Assembly: GCA_019059635.1 (NCBI GenBank)
Contig: JAGVRJ010000002.1
Span: 1,922,001-1,986,000, forward strand
Length of the DNA: 64,000 nt
Direction: 5' to 3'
Origin: Proales similis
Taxonomy: Eukaryota > Rotifera > Eurotatoria > Ploima > Proalidae
Part shown: positions 1 to 11,631 of the stretch, piece after piece
Layout of the letters: each line of letters opens with the position of its first letter
Numbering within the stretch: the stretch's first letter is position 1
Translations under genes and position numbers: made by a program
Notes under the pieces: generated by a model
The model's database searches: none
What the model saw: the letters and a program-made list of their open reading frames with translations, nothing else
What the model was told of the DNA's origin: nothing

Positions 1-1078
1 TCCTCATCCTCTACAATAAAGTCCTTTAGATCGAGTCGGTTATTCGATCTACTCTCCAGCGCTTGGTCTTCTTTGGCCTTTTGCTTGCGAATCTCGTTTA
101 AAACTAGAGTTGAGAATTGAGGAGTTTAGATTCAGTCCGTGCATCTTTAGTCTTATGATCATGAGGATCTCGCCTACAGTTTTCAAACTTTTCATCGTCG
201 GACGATGACGAGCCCTGGCCGGTCTGCCGAAGACTTTTTGTCGATTCTCTCTCGCTGGCCGGCTTCACACTGAGCAGCATTCCACTTTTTGCGTCAAGCT
301 CGTTGTCGTACTCGTCAATTATCGAATCGTCTATTTTGAGTACGTCATCAGTGAGGCCGATACCACAAATGCTCACTCGTTTGTTTCGACTCTTTCGCGA
401 GCCTGTCTGCTTTGCGCGATCGGTGCCCCGCCGCTTGGTCACATTTCTGCTCAGCAAACCGTTCGACTCGTCCAAGACCTTCAATTCTATCAATTCATCA
501 TCAGCAGTTGCTGGCTGCCACTGCGGCTCTCGACGAGCCATTGAATTTATGCCAAACAAGTCCACTCTGTCCTCCTCTTCTTTTTCTTCAATCGAATCGT
601 CAATTACGAACGGATCGGACACTTCAACCGTCGAACAATTTGAAAGTGTGAAGCTTGTCTGAGCGTTTTTATGCTCACACACGGCATACTCAGCCAGATG
701 CTGCGAACAGCCGGCCACAGAGGCAGGAGTCTTTGGCCTTTTTTGTTCAATCGCATTCAACCGCGGAGTGCGAACAGGACTTGACTTGGCCGGCTTGCGC
801 TGCTCAGCCGGTCGTGTGGGCATGTCAATCGATGCATGATCCGAGTCACTCTCGTCCTCTGTGACGAGACTGTCTTCGACCACCGTTTCGTGTATTTGAT
901 TCGACAGGTCGTCGAATAGGCGACGAGCTCGGCCACTCTTGATTCCATTGCTTTTGGTGAGAAACTCGTCGTAAGTGGGCACAGTGCTGTTGTTCAAAAA
1001 TATCGTTTCCTGGCTCGACATGATCACACTTGAGCCCGCCTGGGTGCTCGCGTCGCCTAAAATGGCCTCTTGTGACAT
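1..1078 (-). CDS. Acidic, intrinsically disordered protein (5' part; continues off the left edge)
   Basis: Two exons are visible: 1078-178, then 103-1 after a 74-bp intron (donor gtaggc, acceptor ctctag), joining in phase 1. About 335 residues are in view. They are rich in Ser, Asp, Glu, Lys and Arg, with no globular domain, signal peptide or TM segment. Two acidic-flanked hydrophobic patches (DPFVIDDSIEEKEEED and DDVLKIDDSIIDEYD) resemble SUMO-interacting motifs, and the last visible part ends with LKDFIVEDEE. Long acidic tails with SIM-like patches occur in nuclear genome-stability proteins such as GCNA, whose SprT protease domain would lie beyond the edge; that is only a guess. The start ATG at 1078 is the first in the open frame. 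No orthologue is recognised. Confidence 0.6.
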
Positions 1079-3526
1079 GTTCGGCCTCTTTGTTTATGCA
1101 CGTCCTGCCAAAGCAATCAAGCCACTCAAGCCGCACTCGAGCAGCTCAAAGATTTTCGCCCGCTTTTCGCTTAGAGCATTCTGTTTCAAATGCAAATCAT
1201 CATTTACATTTGTTTGAAGTGAAGAATGGACAAGGCAATTTATTTTCAGAGGAAGAAACCGATACCAGCTGCTGGCATAAGTCGTCTTTTATTATTATTT
1301 CAGTCTAATGAGAGCTTATTCATTGCACGTTCCCCCCTATTGACCCGATCGATATGAAACGGTGAAGATTTCGAAATGGAAATTAACGCTTCTCTCTGCC
1401 GGTTGTTTAATCGAAATATCGGCACCGCGGCAAACACGGCTGGTCATTTGAATCGGCCTATTCACTAGCTAATTCAGTTCTCACGCTCTCTAAATATTCA
1501 CTTTTGGACTTTTTCATTTATTCATGTAGTGCAGTTTCCGTCAGACGAGCGCATTTGTAAGACTGCGAACGATCTGAAAGTAAATAAATGAACGAGCAAA
1601 GAAAAGCAGAGAGAAGGAGGAGGAAGGGAGGCCAGGTTGCAGTTGAGAGTGGAACTGAATGAAAAGAGAGAGAAAGAGAGGGAGAGAGAAACTCTTGAGC
1701 GTGTTTGTTCAGTTGTGGAGAAAACGTTCAAGTTAAAGACAACAACAAGACCGGACCGAGTGACTTGGAGCGTGGGAGCACACTGTGCGAAGTTGTAGAC
1801 TCGGAAGCCTCAATTTTACAAAGCTCAGCCTGACCGCGTATGATGTTGGCAAAAATGAAGAGCGAACTGTGAGAAATGCGATTCAGGTCGCCCTTGTTCA
1901 TTTGTTTGCTTGACTCGTTTGCGATTACAGGCAAACATGGCCACAGAGCAGTCCGCCCTCAAACTCTCTCTCTCCGCCGCTACTTGGACTTATTCTCTTT
2001 TCTTCTTCTTTTTGTTTCTTTGCGATCCTCTTGCTCGATCTTAATGACCACGAAAACAATTTTAAGGACCGCATCAAACGACACGAGTCGCTGCTATTCG
2101 CGTTGGCTATTTATTTATTGTTATCGGATCGTTGTTTTAAGATAAACGTGAAAGTAGGATAAAAGGTCACTTGGCATTCGTGCTCATTAACAATAGATGA
2201 TGAAGGGCCGCGACGAATCGAGCGGATTTTTTCGTTATCTGGATTATAATACGCGCTCGTCAAGCATCCGTTTGCGATCTATAAGCCTCCAAATTTGTAT
2301 GCGTTCATGTTCGCCGCCATCTCATCGCCGCAAAGGCGACAGGCGCCCTTTCTTGCTACGCTCTCAGTCAGCCGGGCGCCGATTACCGCCGGCGGCCAAG
2401 ACGGGCGCGTGCCAAGTCAGGATCAACAACAACTGCACGTCTCACTCGGCTCACTTTTTCTCTACTCGCGTTTCACCATCGACGCGGCCGCACACCACTG
2501 ATCGGTCAGTTGAGTTTATTTTCTGAAGCGATTCGGACAAGCGGCTTGCAATTCGATTGCAATCTTTCAACTTTCACTCACGCGATCGAAATTAGAACCG
2601 AATTAACCGAGTTCGAACGCGGCTCTCTTCAGCTCGTCTGCATAATTCTTGTCAAAAACGCTTTGTCTACACTGCTGCTGCTGCGACTCAAAGCAGGGCA
2701 GCAAGCATCCGTCAAGCAGGACGCCACCCCCCTAATCCCTGGTGCCTACCCGTCTACCTGAGCGAGTGAATGCGTGCTCACACACGCGTCCAATATTCAT
2801 TTAATTTGAGTAATCATCCCTTTGCCCATTCATCGTAAAAATGGCGCTCGCTGCCGCCGCCGTCGTCATATTCGCAGCCTTTTGGTCACCGTCGTCGTTT
2901 ATTCGGCGTTGTTTTTATTTCAGTTCTCTCTCACTGCATAAACCCCTTAGTCACCTAAACGTTCACCGAGACGTTCAACTGAGCTGCCACCGACCTGTCT
3001 ACCTGAATTTTGCGGCTCATTTCAAGCTAGATTCACACCCGAATATGTCGATTCTCTCTTTGCTCTTTCTATTATTATTTTTTTTCTTATTTCTTTGCGT
3101 CTTTATTCTTCTGTTTTCCCACACACACACGCGCAGAGTAGAGACCTTGCATAATTTCCTTTTGTTTTAAGTTCATTTCATTTTGAAAATTTTCGGCCGC
3201 AGTCGTTTGACTTGTGTGAAAGTCTGTGTATGCGTTTGTGTGCCTCAGCGAGAGACTGAACGAATGTGGACGACGATGACGACGAGTGTTTAAAAGATCC
3301 AAATCAGCAATGAAGTGTTTTATTGTGATGCTGCTGCTGCTGAGCTGTTCGAGCTGTTGAGAGTGTAACGGCTCTAGCTTTCTCAATAAATTATGAATAT
3401 GGCGAGGCGACAGCAAACGTGCATTCAAATGCTCATTGCCTGCTCATCTATTCGACAGCCAAAATGGGAACAAAAAAAAACAACAAACGCATGAGAGGAA
3501 AACGCTCCAATCTCAATCTCGGGGCA

Positions 3527-3570
3527 GAGAAAGAGAGAGAGAGATAGGGAGAGAGAAAGGGAGAGAAAAT
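3527..3570. repeat. GA-rich microsatellite
   Basis: Imperfect (GA)n / GAGAGA tract within the gene-free interval. Similar tracts occur near 1660-1695, 8521-8543, 42364-42376, 56176-56190 and 58985-58999, and CT-rich ones near 40672-40692 and 41474-41494. Most lie outside coding exons. Confidence 0.8.
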
Positions 3571-3991
3571 CACAGTTTCCGCTCAAAAAGGGCTTATCCC
3601 TGCGAGGAGAGCGCGTGCAAACATGGGCGGTGATGACCGTTGTGTAGAACGGTAAATATTTACTGCCGCCTTGCTCATCCATCGAATTGAACGAGCGCTC
3701 TTTTGTTTGTCTTGTACAATCTGGCCGCGTGGCCTTCAATCTCTGCTCAAATTTGACCTCAATTTTTGAGCATTAATTATTCCTTGTGATTATTCATCTT
3801 GAATTGAATTCGCAGCTTGAATTTTTAGATATTTGCCCGTGTTTCAAGACAATCAGAGAGAATGCTTGTTTTCTGAGCCGATCTCGCTTCTATTTGTTTC
3901 TCTTTGTGAAAGTGCAAGAGTCGTCCTGCAGGCAAGAACAAGTCAGCCAGAGGCGAGCGACAAAAGAAAGCGGCTTATCCAACGGCTAGTA

Positions 3992-4006
3992 GTAACCATT
4001 AGCAAC
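3992..4006 (+). promoter_or_regulatory. Perfect RFX X-box-like motif
   Basis: GTAACC, a 3-bp spacer and AGCAAC fit the RFX consensus GTNRCC-N(0-3)-RGYAAC at every constrained position. The site ends 15 bp before the ATG at 4022. X-boxes bound by RFX factors typically drive ciliary genes; whether this one does is inferred only from sequence and position. Confidence 0.5.
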
Positions 4007-4021
4007 ATCAACAAAAAAAAA

Positions 4022-6202
4022 ATGATTCGAGTAAATAACTCGCCCATTGTATCCGGCTCTAGGCCGATCGCATCGAGCTACAAGAACGCCTGCCGCGCTA
4101 ATCCGTTCGTAAACGATAGCGCGGCCAACAAGTCAAGTGACGACTATGCCGAGCATCGACGACCCAATTTGATTATGGATGAGCTCGAGTTGAGCGCTCA
4201 GGCTGACGCATCGGGCAACGAAATCAAATACATGAAAGGCTACGTTAACGTGCTGAAAGAGCGATTCACTCGTCGATCGCTGGGCGCCGAGACTGTCGGA
4301 CAGGCTGCGGCCGGCGGTTTGGCGCCGACCTCGCACAACACTAGCCACTCGAAAAGACGCTCGACTTCGCCCGGATTGAGGAGCACTCCGCTTGGCAAGC
4401 CGAGTTCGAACGCGCGGAAGCTATTCGCTTCAACTGACAATCTGGCCACCAAAGAGCACACGGGCACGATGAGCTCGAGTGTGTCGGCTGTTCAGCTGAA
4501 TAACGTTCACAAAAAGTCAGACGGTCATGTAGCGAGAAGCTCGAACAGCGTCGATCATCTGAACAGATTTGACTCCACGCCGGACATTGTCAAGTGCACA
4601 TATTTAAACGAAATAAACAAAGACGAGCTTCCTCGGCCCAATTTCGTCTCGTCGGTCAAGTCTCTGTTCGAAAAGCAGCTGATGGAGAGCGAAGCGCAGA
4701 AACAGGCCAGATCGATCGGGAGCAATCGAACCACGCCGTTGAGCTTTAAGCACGGCCACGTAGCAGCTGCAACGGGCAAGTCGGCCCCGCGTCAACCAGA
4801 TGACCACTACGTAGAGCATTCGACTGTAAACAAAGACGAGCCGTTCAAAAAGACCGAGGCCGAGTCTCGAACAAATAAAAAGGGTCCCCTGGCTGCGTCG
4901 AATTGTAATTCGTACCATTCGATCGAATACTCGCCGCCCATCGCCGTTCAAGCTGCCAAGCCCTCCGAGCCGAGTCAAATCAAAGACAAGGAAAACAGCC
5001 AAGAGCAGGCAAAGAACCAGCGAACGCTGAGCGTTAAAGAGCGCAAAGAGATGTTTAATAAAAAATCGGCGAGCCCGCGCGCTCCGCTTCCCGAAACAAC
5101 CAAACGACAACGTATCGAGTCGGCAGACGAACGCACCAGACTAACGGTCGAATTTGTGAGGCCCAGCTTTCAGAGTGCTGAGCCCGTCTCGCAAACGGCC
5201 AACGTGCGGCGAAAAGCGGAAGACAATCAGCTAGAAGAAAAGCAGCCGCATCAGCTAGTTCAATCGACGCCTCAACATTCCGATCAGCAGCAAGAGACAA
5301 TGGACGATCTGAACAATGTGAGTCTTGAAAACAGTATTTCGTCTGACGAGAGCATGCCAAGCGAGGAGAATCAACTGGTCGACCAGGTACTCATGATGAA
5401 CGCTTCAGACGTGCTGAACAGCGCTCAAGAGCTGCAGAAGCAAAAAGCCAAGCTCAAGTCAAAGTCGACTGTGAAAATGAAAACGTTCTACGGCGGCGAA
5501 GAGATAAGCGACGTGAGCTCGCTGAATTTGGCCAAGCCGGGCTCGTCAAGCTCTTTGGCCAGTGCATCGAATGTCGAATTTGTCAAATTTGAGTTCATCG
5601 GAGCGAACGTGAAACTTGAAAAGTCAATTCTGATCATTGACCGCAAGCGAACTGAAGAGACTGCGTCAGAGAGCAAGGAACGCGTGAAGCGCACCGGCGT
5701 CTCCCTGCGAGTGAATTTCACCGACATTGCGGAGACGTACGAGTATCCGTCATTGGAATGCATGTTGACCGAGCTGGGCACTGACGACCAAGAGCTGGAC
5801 GACTACGACAATAAGCATTCGTCGAGCCAGAGCATCAGTCAATTCCTGCCCGGCCGACTCGTCTCGAGCCAAAGCGACGAGGGCGCCGACGCAGATGAAA
5901 GCAGCGATTACTCTTCAGTCTATGCGCCCAATCACATTGAATCGCAAGCGCACAATGGTTCGGTGAACGGGCAGCACTCTGCGGGCAAACTCGGCTCGTT
6001 CAACAACTTTAAACCTTCGTGGCACGTGATGGACTATCCGCTTGGTCTCGACAACCCGGAGTTTTTCCACCGCTCGGCGGGCGGCCCCAAAGACGCCCAG
6101 TGGATGACGAACAACGAGCCGAGCACAAACGACATTCTGCCGTCCAAAGAAGACGACATTAAACGCTGGAGCTGTGAATTGGACTCGAACATTTTATTCT
6201 AG
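4022..6202 (+). CDS. Large Ser-rich disordered protein, possibly phostensin/taperin-like PP1-binding protein
   Basis: Single exon of 726 residues starting MIRVNNSPIV. The frame is open back to 3833, but ATG 4022 is preferred because upstream sequence is T-rich and non-coding in character and the A-run before ATG 4022 gives a good initiation context. Most of the protein is disordered and rich in Ser, Glu, Gln and Asn. A compact stretch around residues 470-590 contains an RVNF motif (RVxF-type PP1 docking) followed by ETYEYPSLECML. I associate an F/YEYPSxxxxL-type block after an RVxF motif with the phostensin/taperin family, which targets PP1 to actin-rich structures, but this is from memory and weak. 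SVKSLFEKQLMESEAQKQ near residue 215 is a predicted helix. It could equally be an unrelated scaffold. Confidence 0.6.
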   Translation: MIRVNNSPIVSGSRPIASSYKNACRANPFVNDSAANKSSDDYAEHRRPNLIMDELELSAQADASGNEIKYMKGYVNVLKERFTRRSLGAETVGQAAAGGLAPTSHNTSHSKRRSTSPGLRSTPLGKPSSNARKLFASTDNLATKEHTGTMSSSVSAVQLNNVHKKSDGHVARSSNSVDHLNRFDSTPDIVKCTYLNEINKDELPRPNFVSSVKSLFEKQLMESEAQKQARSIGSNRTTPLSFKHGHVAAATGKSAPRQPDDHYVEHSTVNKDEPFKKTEAESRTNKKGPLAASNCNSYHSIEYSPPIAVQAAKPSEPSQIKDKENSQEQAKNQRTLSVKERKEMFNKKSASPRAPLPETTKRQRIESADERTRLTVEFVRPSFQSAEPVSQTANVRRKAEDNQLEEKQPHQLVQSTPQHSDQQQETMDDLNNVSLENSISSDESMPSEENQLVDQVLMMNASDVLNSAQELQKQKAKLKSKSTVKMKTFYGGEEISDVSSLNLAKPGSSSSLASASNVEFVKFEFIGANVKLEKSILIIDRKRTEETASESKERVKRTGVSLRVNFTDIAETYEYPSLECMLTELGTDDQELDDYDNKHSSSQSISQFLPGRLVSSQSDEGADADESSDYSSVYAPNHIESQAHNGSVNGQHSAGKLGSFNNFKPSWHVMDYPLGLDNPEFFHRSAGGPKDAQWMTNNEPSTNDILPSKEDDIKRWSCELDSNILF

Positions 6203-7397
6203 AGCCCATTCTGTCCACAGACGAGACCTTCAAAGACGTCACGCTTGTATTATAGATGCACAAATCTATTGAATGCTTGCTGTACAAGCTGTTTGATTTT
6301 TAAATTCTATTTTGAAAGATATTTGATGATATTTCGACTAGCTAGCTTCCTTTTTAGCTCACTTTGCTTCGTTTTGTAACTTATTCATTTCTCAACTGTA
6401 ACTTATTCAATCTACTTAATCGCACACCGATGCTCTTTGTCAATGATCGGACGTTGATGAATGTTTCCTCTCGCTCGCTTTTAACCTTTTCCGCTTTTTA
6501 TTCTGGCCTCTTTTCAATTAATACCTTCTGAACCGTTCACCACTCGACACCAATTGAGCAAAAAATTTTAGAATTATTCAATTATCTTTACACGACAATT
6601 TAGGCCAACAGAAATAAATTGCCTGACATTTAGAGCTCTTTTCACTCAAATTGAGAGGGAATCGAATGAACATGAAGAAGATTATTGAGACCGAGTGAAT
6701 CAGGTCGATGAGCAAAACGAAGGCCGTGCACTCTAAAAGGACACGGTTCTATCTTTTACCACGTAAATGCTCGTGTGCAGTAGGTTGATGTTTATTCAAT
6801 AAGATGCCAATACTTGCGTAATCCTACCTGACCGACGCTCAAGCGGCATTTTTGCCGGGTACCCTCATTATGCCGTTCGCATCTATCTGAGTTGTCAACT
6901 GTGAGTACACTCTAGAGAGTATTTTCCATCTTGCAGTTTGAAGATAACAGCAAAGCGACTCGAGATTAAATTGTGGCTTCATTACTTCGTCATCACTTGT
7001 TCTCAAACCGGAATCATGTTCTCGACTGTTGCTGCTGCTCGTTCTCAATTAATTCCATGGCACTCAGGCCTCGCACACAGTCAGCCACCATCTCAAGCCA
7101 TTTCAATCAGTCTGAATTCAACTGGCCTGGCGCTCGGCGTGCTTTAGTTTGTCTGGTGCACCTATCTGCCCTTTTAAATCCTTATCTCGCTTTTCTTCAA
7201 ATTCCCTGTCGTATGCGATCATCGTTCAATATATGTCACCCTTGATATTTTCTTTTAGACCCTCAGTTATCATTCTGCCACTTCTGATAATCCTCGCCTA
7301 AGATCACGTCTTGCATATTATTGATCTTTCGACACTTATCACAAAGGTTTATTGAAATCAGACATAATCTACTTAACCCTCAAGTCGTCGTTATATA
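6203..7397. other. Gene-free interval of about 1.2 kb
   Basis: Contains the 3' UTR of the preceding gene and the promoter of the four-TM gene starting at 7398. An AATAAA lies at 6612-6617. No supported coding exon was seen on either strand. Confidence 0.5.
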
Positions 7398-8063
7398 ATG
7401 GGAGCAGCGGACAAAAGCCAAATGATGGCTGCCGGATCGGAGAACCAAATTCAATTTCAAATGAGCAACCGAATCAATCAAAGATTGGTTGTTAGAGTCG
7501 GCCGAAGAACAATGACTTTGAAGCAAGCTTGGCAAGGAATCAGAGATGACTATCCGACGCGCATACTGGCGGCATCTTTTCTGGCTCAACTGCTAATCTC
7601 GATCGCCCTGATCGTCATTCAAATTCTGCAGCTAAATCGAGGTGCATTCTTGGCCAACATCTATTCGGCGTTCTGGGTCTGCCCGATTGTGCTCTTCTTC
7701 TCATTTCTGGCCCTTTTAAATCGTAAGCAATGCCCAGGCAATTAATGCTCTAGCTCAACAGCCTTTCATTTAACTCGTTTAGGCAAGTACCTGTCCTACG
7801 TTTTGCACAACATTGCCGTATTCGGTCATATGCTGGCTTTTCAAGTGGTCGTTGGTGGCCTCGTTGTAATCAATGTCATGTCAGTTTCGAGCATTGGATC
7901 AAAAAGGACGGTCCTATTGGAGCTTAGTATTCCAGCCCTCATTCTCGGCCTAATTAGTGCTGCGATCTGCCTCTTTATTTACATATTCTTGATGTGCAGA
8001 CAAATTTGCCGAAGCTCGTCCAACGGCCAATCCCAAAATGACAGAGGCTTCGAGCGTTCATGA
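7398..8063 (+). CDS. Four-TM membrane protein of unknown family
   Basis: Two exons (7398-7722, 7783-8063) joined in phase 1 across a 60-bp intron (gtaagc...gtttag) encode 201 residues. A polar N-terminus of about 55 residues is followed by four hydrophobic segments: around LAASFLAQLLISIALIVIQI, then WVCPIVLFFSFLALL, then VFGHMLAFQVVVGGLVVINV, then PALILGLISAAICLFIYIFL. The C-terminus is short and basic/Ser-rich. There is no signal peptide. The topology suits MARVEL/MS4A/tetraspan-like proteins, but no diagnostic motif such as CCG is present, so the family is left open. AATAAA occurs 50-60 bp after the stop. A second four-TM gene follows at 8943. Confidence 0.75.
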
Positions 8064-8942
8064 GAGATCGCATCGCTTATACAGTTTGCAATTTTTATAA
8101 TTTCATATCACCGACTCAATAAAGAACTTGTAAGAATAAACACACATACACACGCACTCAGACACAGGTCATTGATGAATCCAAACAGCATAAGCGAACT
8201 CTATTCGACGATAGAAGGTGGCTGGCAGGAAAAAGTGCCCAAATAAAGCGGCAATTAAGAAAACGAATAAAGAGCTTGGCTTAGGGCTCGGCCAGAGGTG
8301 TCCATTTGAATGACCCTAAAAACATTAGCGAGACAGGCGAATTATGGAAAAAGAAAACAAAAACATTTCGAGTGCGAGCCAAAAAAAAACAGAAAAGTGT
8401 GCGAACAAATGAGTGCAAGCGAGTGCCATTTTGTTTATTGGGGTAATTGCTCGGTGCGAGATCGAGACTGACCGGCAAGAGAGTGAGATTCAAGGGGAGG
8501 GACAGAATTAGGGAGACGGGCAAGAGAAAGAGAGAGAGGGAGCAAAAAACAAAAGACTTGAGTTACTTAAATTACAGCGCCCTCAATTAAATCAAGAGAG
8601 GGCTCACTGCTAACTCGCGTCCTCAGATGCCTTGAAAAACAGCACGACGACTTTTGGTCTAATCGGTCGGACGCACATATGACCAAACACGCTTAATCTC
8701 TCGTTGAGTAATCCGAGACGCATTTTAATCTCTTAGATTGAGAGCGCAATTGGTTTAGAGAGCCGATAAGCGACAGATCGAGTGAGAGACAAATAGAGAG
8801 GAGAATGGACGAACGAGTCAGTGAGCGAGTTTTTCTGCATTTATTGTTCGAACGGCTATTTTGCCTCATTAAGCCTTTAATTTGTGCTCAAGCAGTCGAG
8901 CATTTAGATTATTAAAGCGATGAATGAACGACTCAATTGCAA
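8064..8942. other. Intergenic interval of about 0.9 kb
   Basis: Begins with the AATAAA-bearing 3' UTR of the four-TM gene and contains a GA-rich tract at 8521-8543. The end is the 5' region of the LHFPL-like gene, with a nine-codon upstream frame from ATG 8920 that stops just over the downstream start. No coding exon was seen. Confidence 0.45.
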
Positions 8943-9945
8943 ATGAGAAAATTGTCCAATTCAATACGCAACTACTTGCGCGAGTTGAGCGCACTGCGGC
9001 ACGAGCCGCCTGTGCCGGCGATCGAGACCAACTATTCGCCGCTAACCCGATTTGTTCTGTTTGTGTGGTTCCTGCTCACGATCAGTCTGTGCGTCTTGAA
9101 CACGGCCATATTCCTGTACCCATACTGGTTTGGCAACGTGAATGTAGAAACAGTTCCGATCGAGCTCTCTCGCTATGACTCCATTCACCTATTACCAGTC
9201 GAGTCCGACCGAGCTGAATTGGCCTATTTCGGTCTTTACCGCTACTGCTTCAAGCTGACCGTCTCGTACGAGGGCCAAAACATGTCAAGCAGCTCGGATA
9301 GCAGTCAGCCACCATCCTCAGCGCATTCGAGCGCTTTGTTCAAATGCGCTGGCCACTGGTCTCGAGCCAACTCGTTTTTCAACAAATACCTTAAATGCTC
9401 GGCCTATCTGGTCGCGTTCGCCTGCCTCATATCCTACGTGAGCACGCTGTCTTCGTTTTTGATTGTGGTCTCCTCGCCCCAGCTCATTCTCTACTTCAGC
9501 TCAATAACACAGATTGTGGTCGGTAAGTGAATCAAGTCGGTTTTTTGAACCTTTTTTCAAACTCATCAATTTGTTTGCTCAAGCTATACTGATACTGGCA
9601 GCGGTGCTCATCTACCCGCTAAGCTGGTCCGACTCGCGAATAAGACGCATTTGCGACTCGAATCGTTACGCCACGGGCAACTGCGAAATAAAATGGACCT
9701 TCCTGCTGGCCATAGTTCAGTCGGTCACTTCGGTGCTCTTGTCTTTGCTTTCGTTTGTGCTCGCCTCTCGCACAGAAATCAACTCGAGCTTCAAGAAGCG
9801 TTTCATTCGCTATCAAGTGACCAGCAACACCATTAACGTCCTGTCAAGCGGCCGTGGCAGCGGCGCCGACACTCTCCGCGTAAAAGAGGACAGCGAGGTG
9901 TGCAAGGACAAGATGGCTGCAAACTACGGTTTTGCGTTCTATTAA
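8943..9945 (+). CDS. LHFPL-family tetraspan membrane protein
   Basis: Two exons (8943-9522, 9584-9945) joined in phase 1 encode 313 residues. LHFPL proteins are four-TM proteins of the claudin/PMP22-like superfamily; vertebrate LHFPL5 works in the hair-cell mechanotransduction complex and LHFPL4 with GABA-A receptors. Seen here: TM1 (FVLFVWFLLTISLCVLNTAI) running into PYWFGN, a large first extracellular loop with GLYRYCFKL and a later Cys before GHWSRANSFF, TM2 (AYLVAFACLISYVSTLSSFL), TM3 (VVAILILAAVLIYPLSW), a second loop with two Cys (RRICDSNRYATGNC), and TM4. Start ATG 8943 is the first in the real frame; an upstream TTG is not used. A Ser-rich insertion in loop 1 makes it longer than the roughly 220 residues usual in vertebrates. 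The subfamily is not assigned. Confidence 0.8.
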
Positions 9946-10147
9946 AGCCACCTAGACCGTTCAGCGCGACCAAAGCTGTGCGGTGCTGCGCGCACGCGCG
10001 TGTGTATAAAACGAACTGATTAATTTATCAATAGACTTTGAAAACGTCATCTGCGTTGAGAGAAGCTGCTCGACTGAGGGGCTTGACGCGCTTTAGTCAA
10101 AACACCCTTCGGGACCAATAAAGCTAAATTGAAAAACCTCTTCAAAC

Positions 10148-10974
10148 ATGAAATTTCTTATTCTTGCCGCGGCGTTGATTGCAATCCTGGCCAATGTGGC
10201 CGCCCAGAGGCCAGTAAACGTAATTAGACGTGTCTTCAATATTCTGCTTGGCGTTCGATTTTGTCAAATTTCAAAAGTTCACTGAAGAAGAGCTGGCCGC
10301 CTTGGCTCGTCTCAGTGTCGATCAACTGCCCGAAGTTCTAAAGGAAAAGGCCGGCGACAACAGGTTCAAACAACAACTCCTCGCCAACAAAGAATTTGGC
10401 TATTTTTTCTAATAAACAATTATTCCTAGCCACTGGTGCTGCACCAACAATCAGCCTGTTCAGCTCGTGCAGCGAACCCGAATCGAAAAAGACATCCACG
10501 TTAAGGCGACCAAGATCAAGGTCGGCTACACCTCATGCGGCTTTGGCGGCCTCTCTATGTGCTCGGTCTATTCTATTCAATACCGGTTGGCTCTTTTCCT
10601 TTGAAGTTTTCGATGCATTCATTTTAAACCCCGCAAAATCTTGAATTTTCGTCCACTAGACAAGTTGTCGAATACTACGTGGCCACTTACGAGGTGCCCG
10701 ATGAGCAGGCCTGCTTCGGTAACAGCTTTTGGTTTCGTTTCACTCTAATTGGCCGCTCTAATGACCGATTGGCTAGATCACCATGTCAAGTGCTGCAACG
10801 GATTTCTTGAGGTCGCTGGAAACTGCTTTTGTAAGTAGAACGCTTCTCAAGGCTGATGAGCCTAAATGAATTGTTCTGACTCGAAATTCATTAGCTTTGG
10901 CCACAATTTCCCAGAATCTGGATCTGATTCAGCAGCTTGTTCAGCTCGGTCTTATCCAAGGCCCGGGAAAATAA
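10148..10974 (+). CDS. Small secreted EMI-domain-like protein
   Basis: Six exons (10148-10213, 10278-10363, 10430-10585, 10660-10718, 10777-10830, 10895-10974) splice in frame to 166 residues. Residues 1-19 are a signal peptide (MKFLILAAALIAILANVAA). A short acidic helix-like segment follows, then a Cys-rich module opening with HWCC, then TSCG, SMCS, an aromatic stretch QYRQVVEYYVATY, and ending ACF...VKCCNGF...GNCF. That spacing, with the CC-x-GF-x(n)-C ending, matches EMI domains. Those are usually parts of large extracellular-matrix or EGF proteins; here the module is nearly the whole protein, followed by a short C-terminal helix. AATAAA lies near 11086. Function is unknown: a matrix, cuticle or gland secretion protein is plausible. 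Confidence 0.75.
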
Positions 10975-11631
10975 GCCATCGCCGCCGACCCAGCTCGAGT
11001 GTACTTTGATTTCTATTAATCGACACTCTCATGCATCCGCTCGATCAGAAACCAGCTCATAGTAGAATGAAATAGCTCATCAAGAATAAAATGTGCACGC
11101 TTCATCAAATTCTCGCTTCTTTGAAAATATTCAAAATTTTAATTAAAAAGCAGTTGCAGTCTCTAATTGAAAGAAATTCAAGGAATTTCTCGTCGAATAA
11201 AATGGGCAAAGGCAATTAAAAACAGAACTCAGTGGCGATTGAGTTGAATCACTTTTTTAAATTCTGGCGCATTGACGAGCCTTTCTGAGTAGGGGCGTTG
11301 ATTGCATTTTCTCTTTATTATAATTAGATCGATTTCGTCAAGTAAAATGAAACAAAAAAATGAAATTCTCTTTTCACTTTATTCAAAGGTGCTCTGGAGC
11401 CGGCCGTGCATTCACGACTAGGTGAAGCATTACGTGCCATAAACTAGACGAAATTCATATTCTGTAGAATTATGCCCAGAAATTACAACATAGCGCAATG
11501 ACGATTTATACGTGTGCGAGTGTTATTGAGGGTCGGAGCATAATTGTGGCCCGAAAACTGAGTAAAATTTCAAAGCGAGAGCAGAAAGGAACTCAGTTGG
11601 TGTGACAGGCAGGCAGTGAGAAGGAAGCAAA
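10975..11631. other. Intergenic interval of about 0.65 kb
   Basis: Holds the 3' UTR of the EMI-like gene and the promoter of the type II membrane protein gene. No coding exon, RNA gene or clear repeat was seen. Confidence 0.45.

Larger units (their letters stand above)
1079..4021. other. Gene-free interval of about 2.9 kb
   Basis: No convincing coding exon was found on either strand; the open frames here are short and low in complexity. The interval holds purine-rich tracts (GA-rich near 1660-1695 and 3527-3570), T-rich runs near 3060-3110, and GC-rich sequence near 2330-2420. It must contain the 5' region of the minus gene starting at 1078 and that of the plus gene starting at 4022, including non-coding first exons if any. 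Confidence 0.5.
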
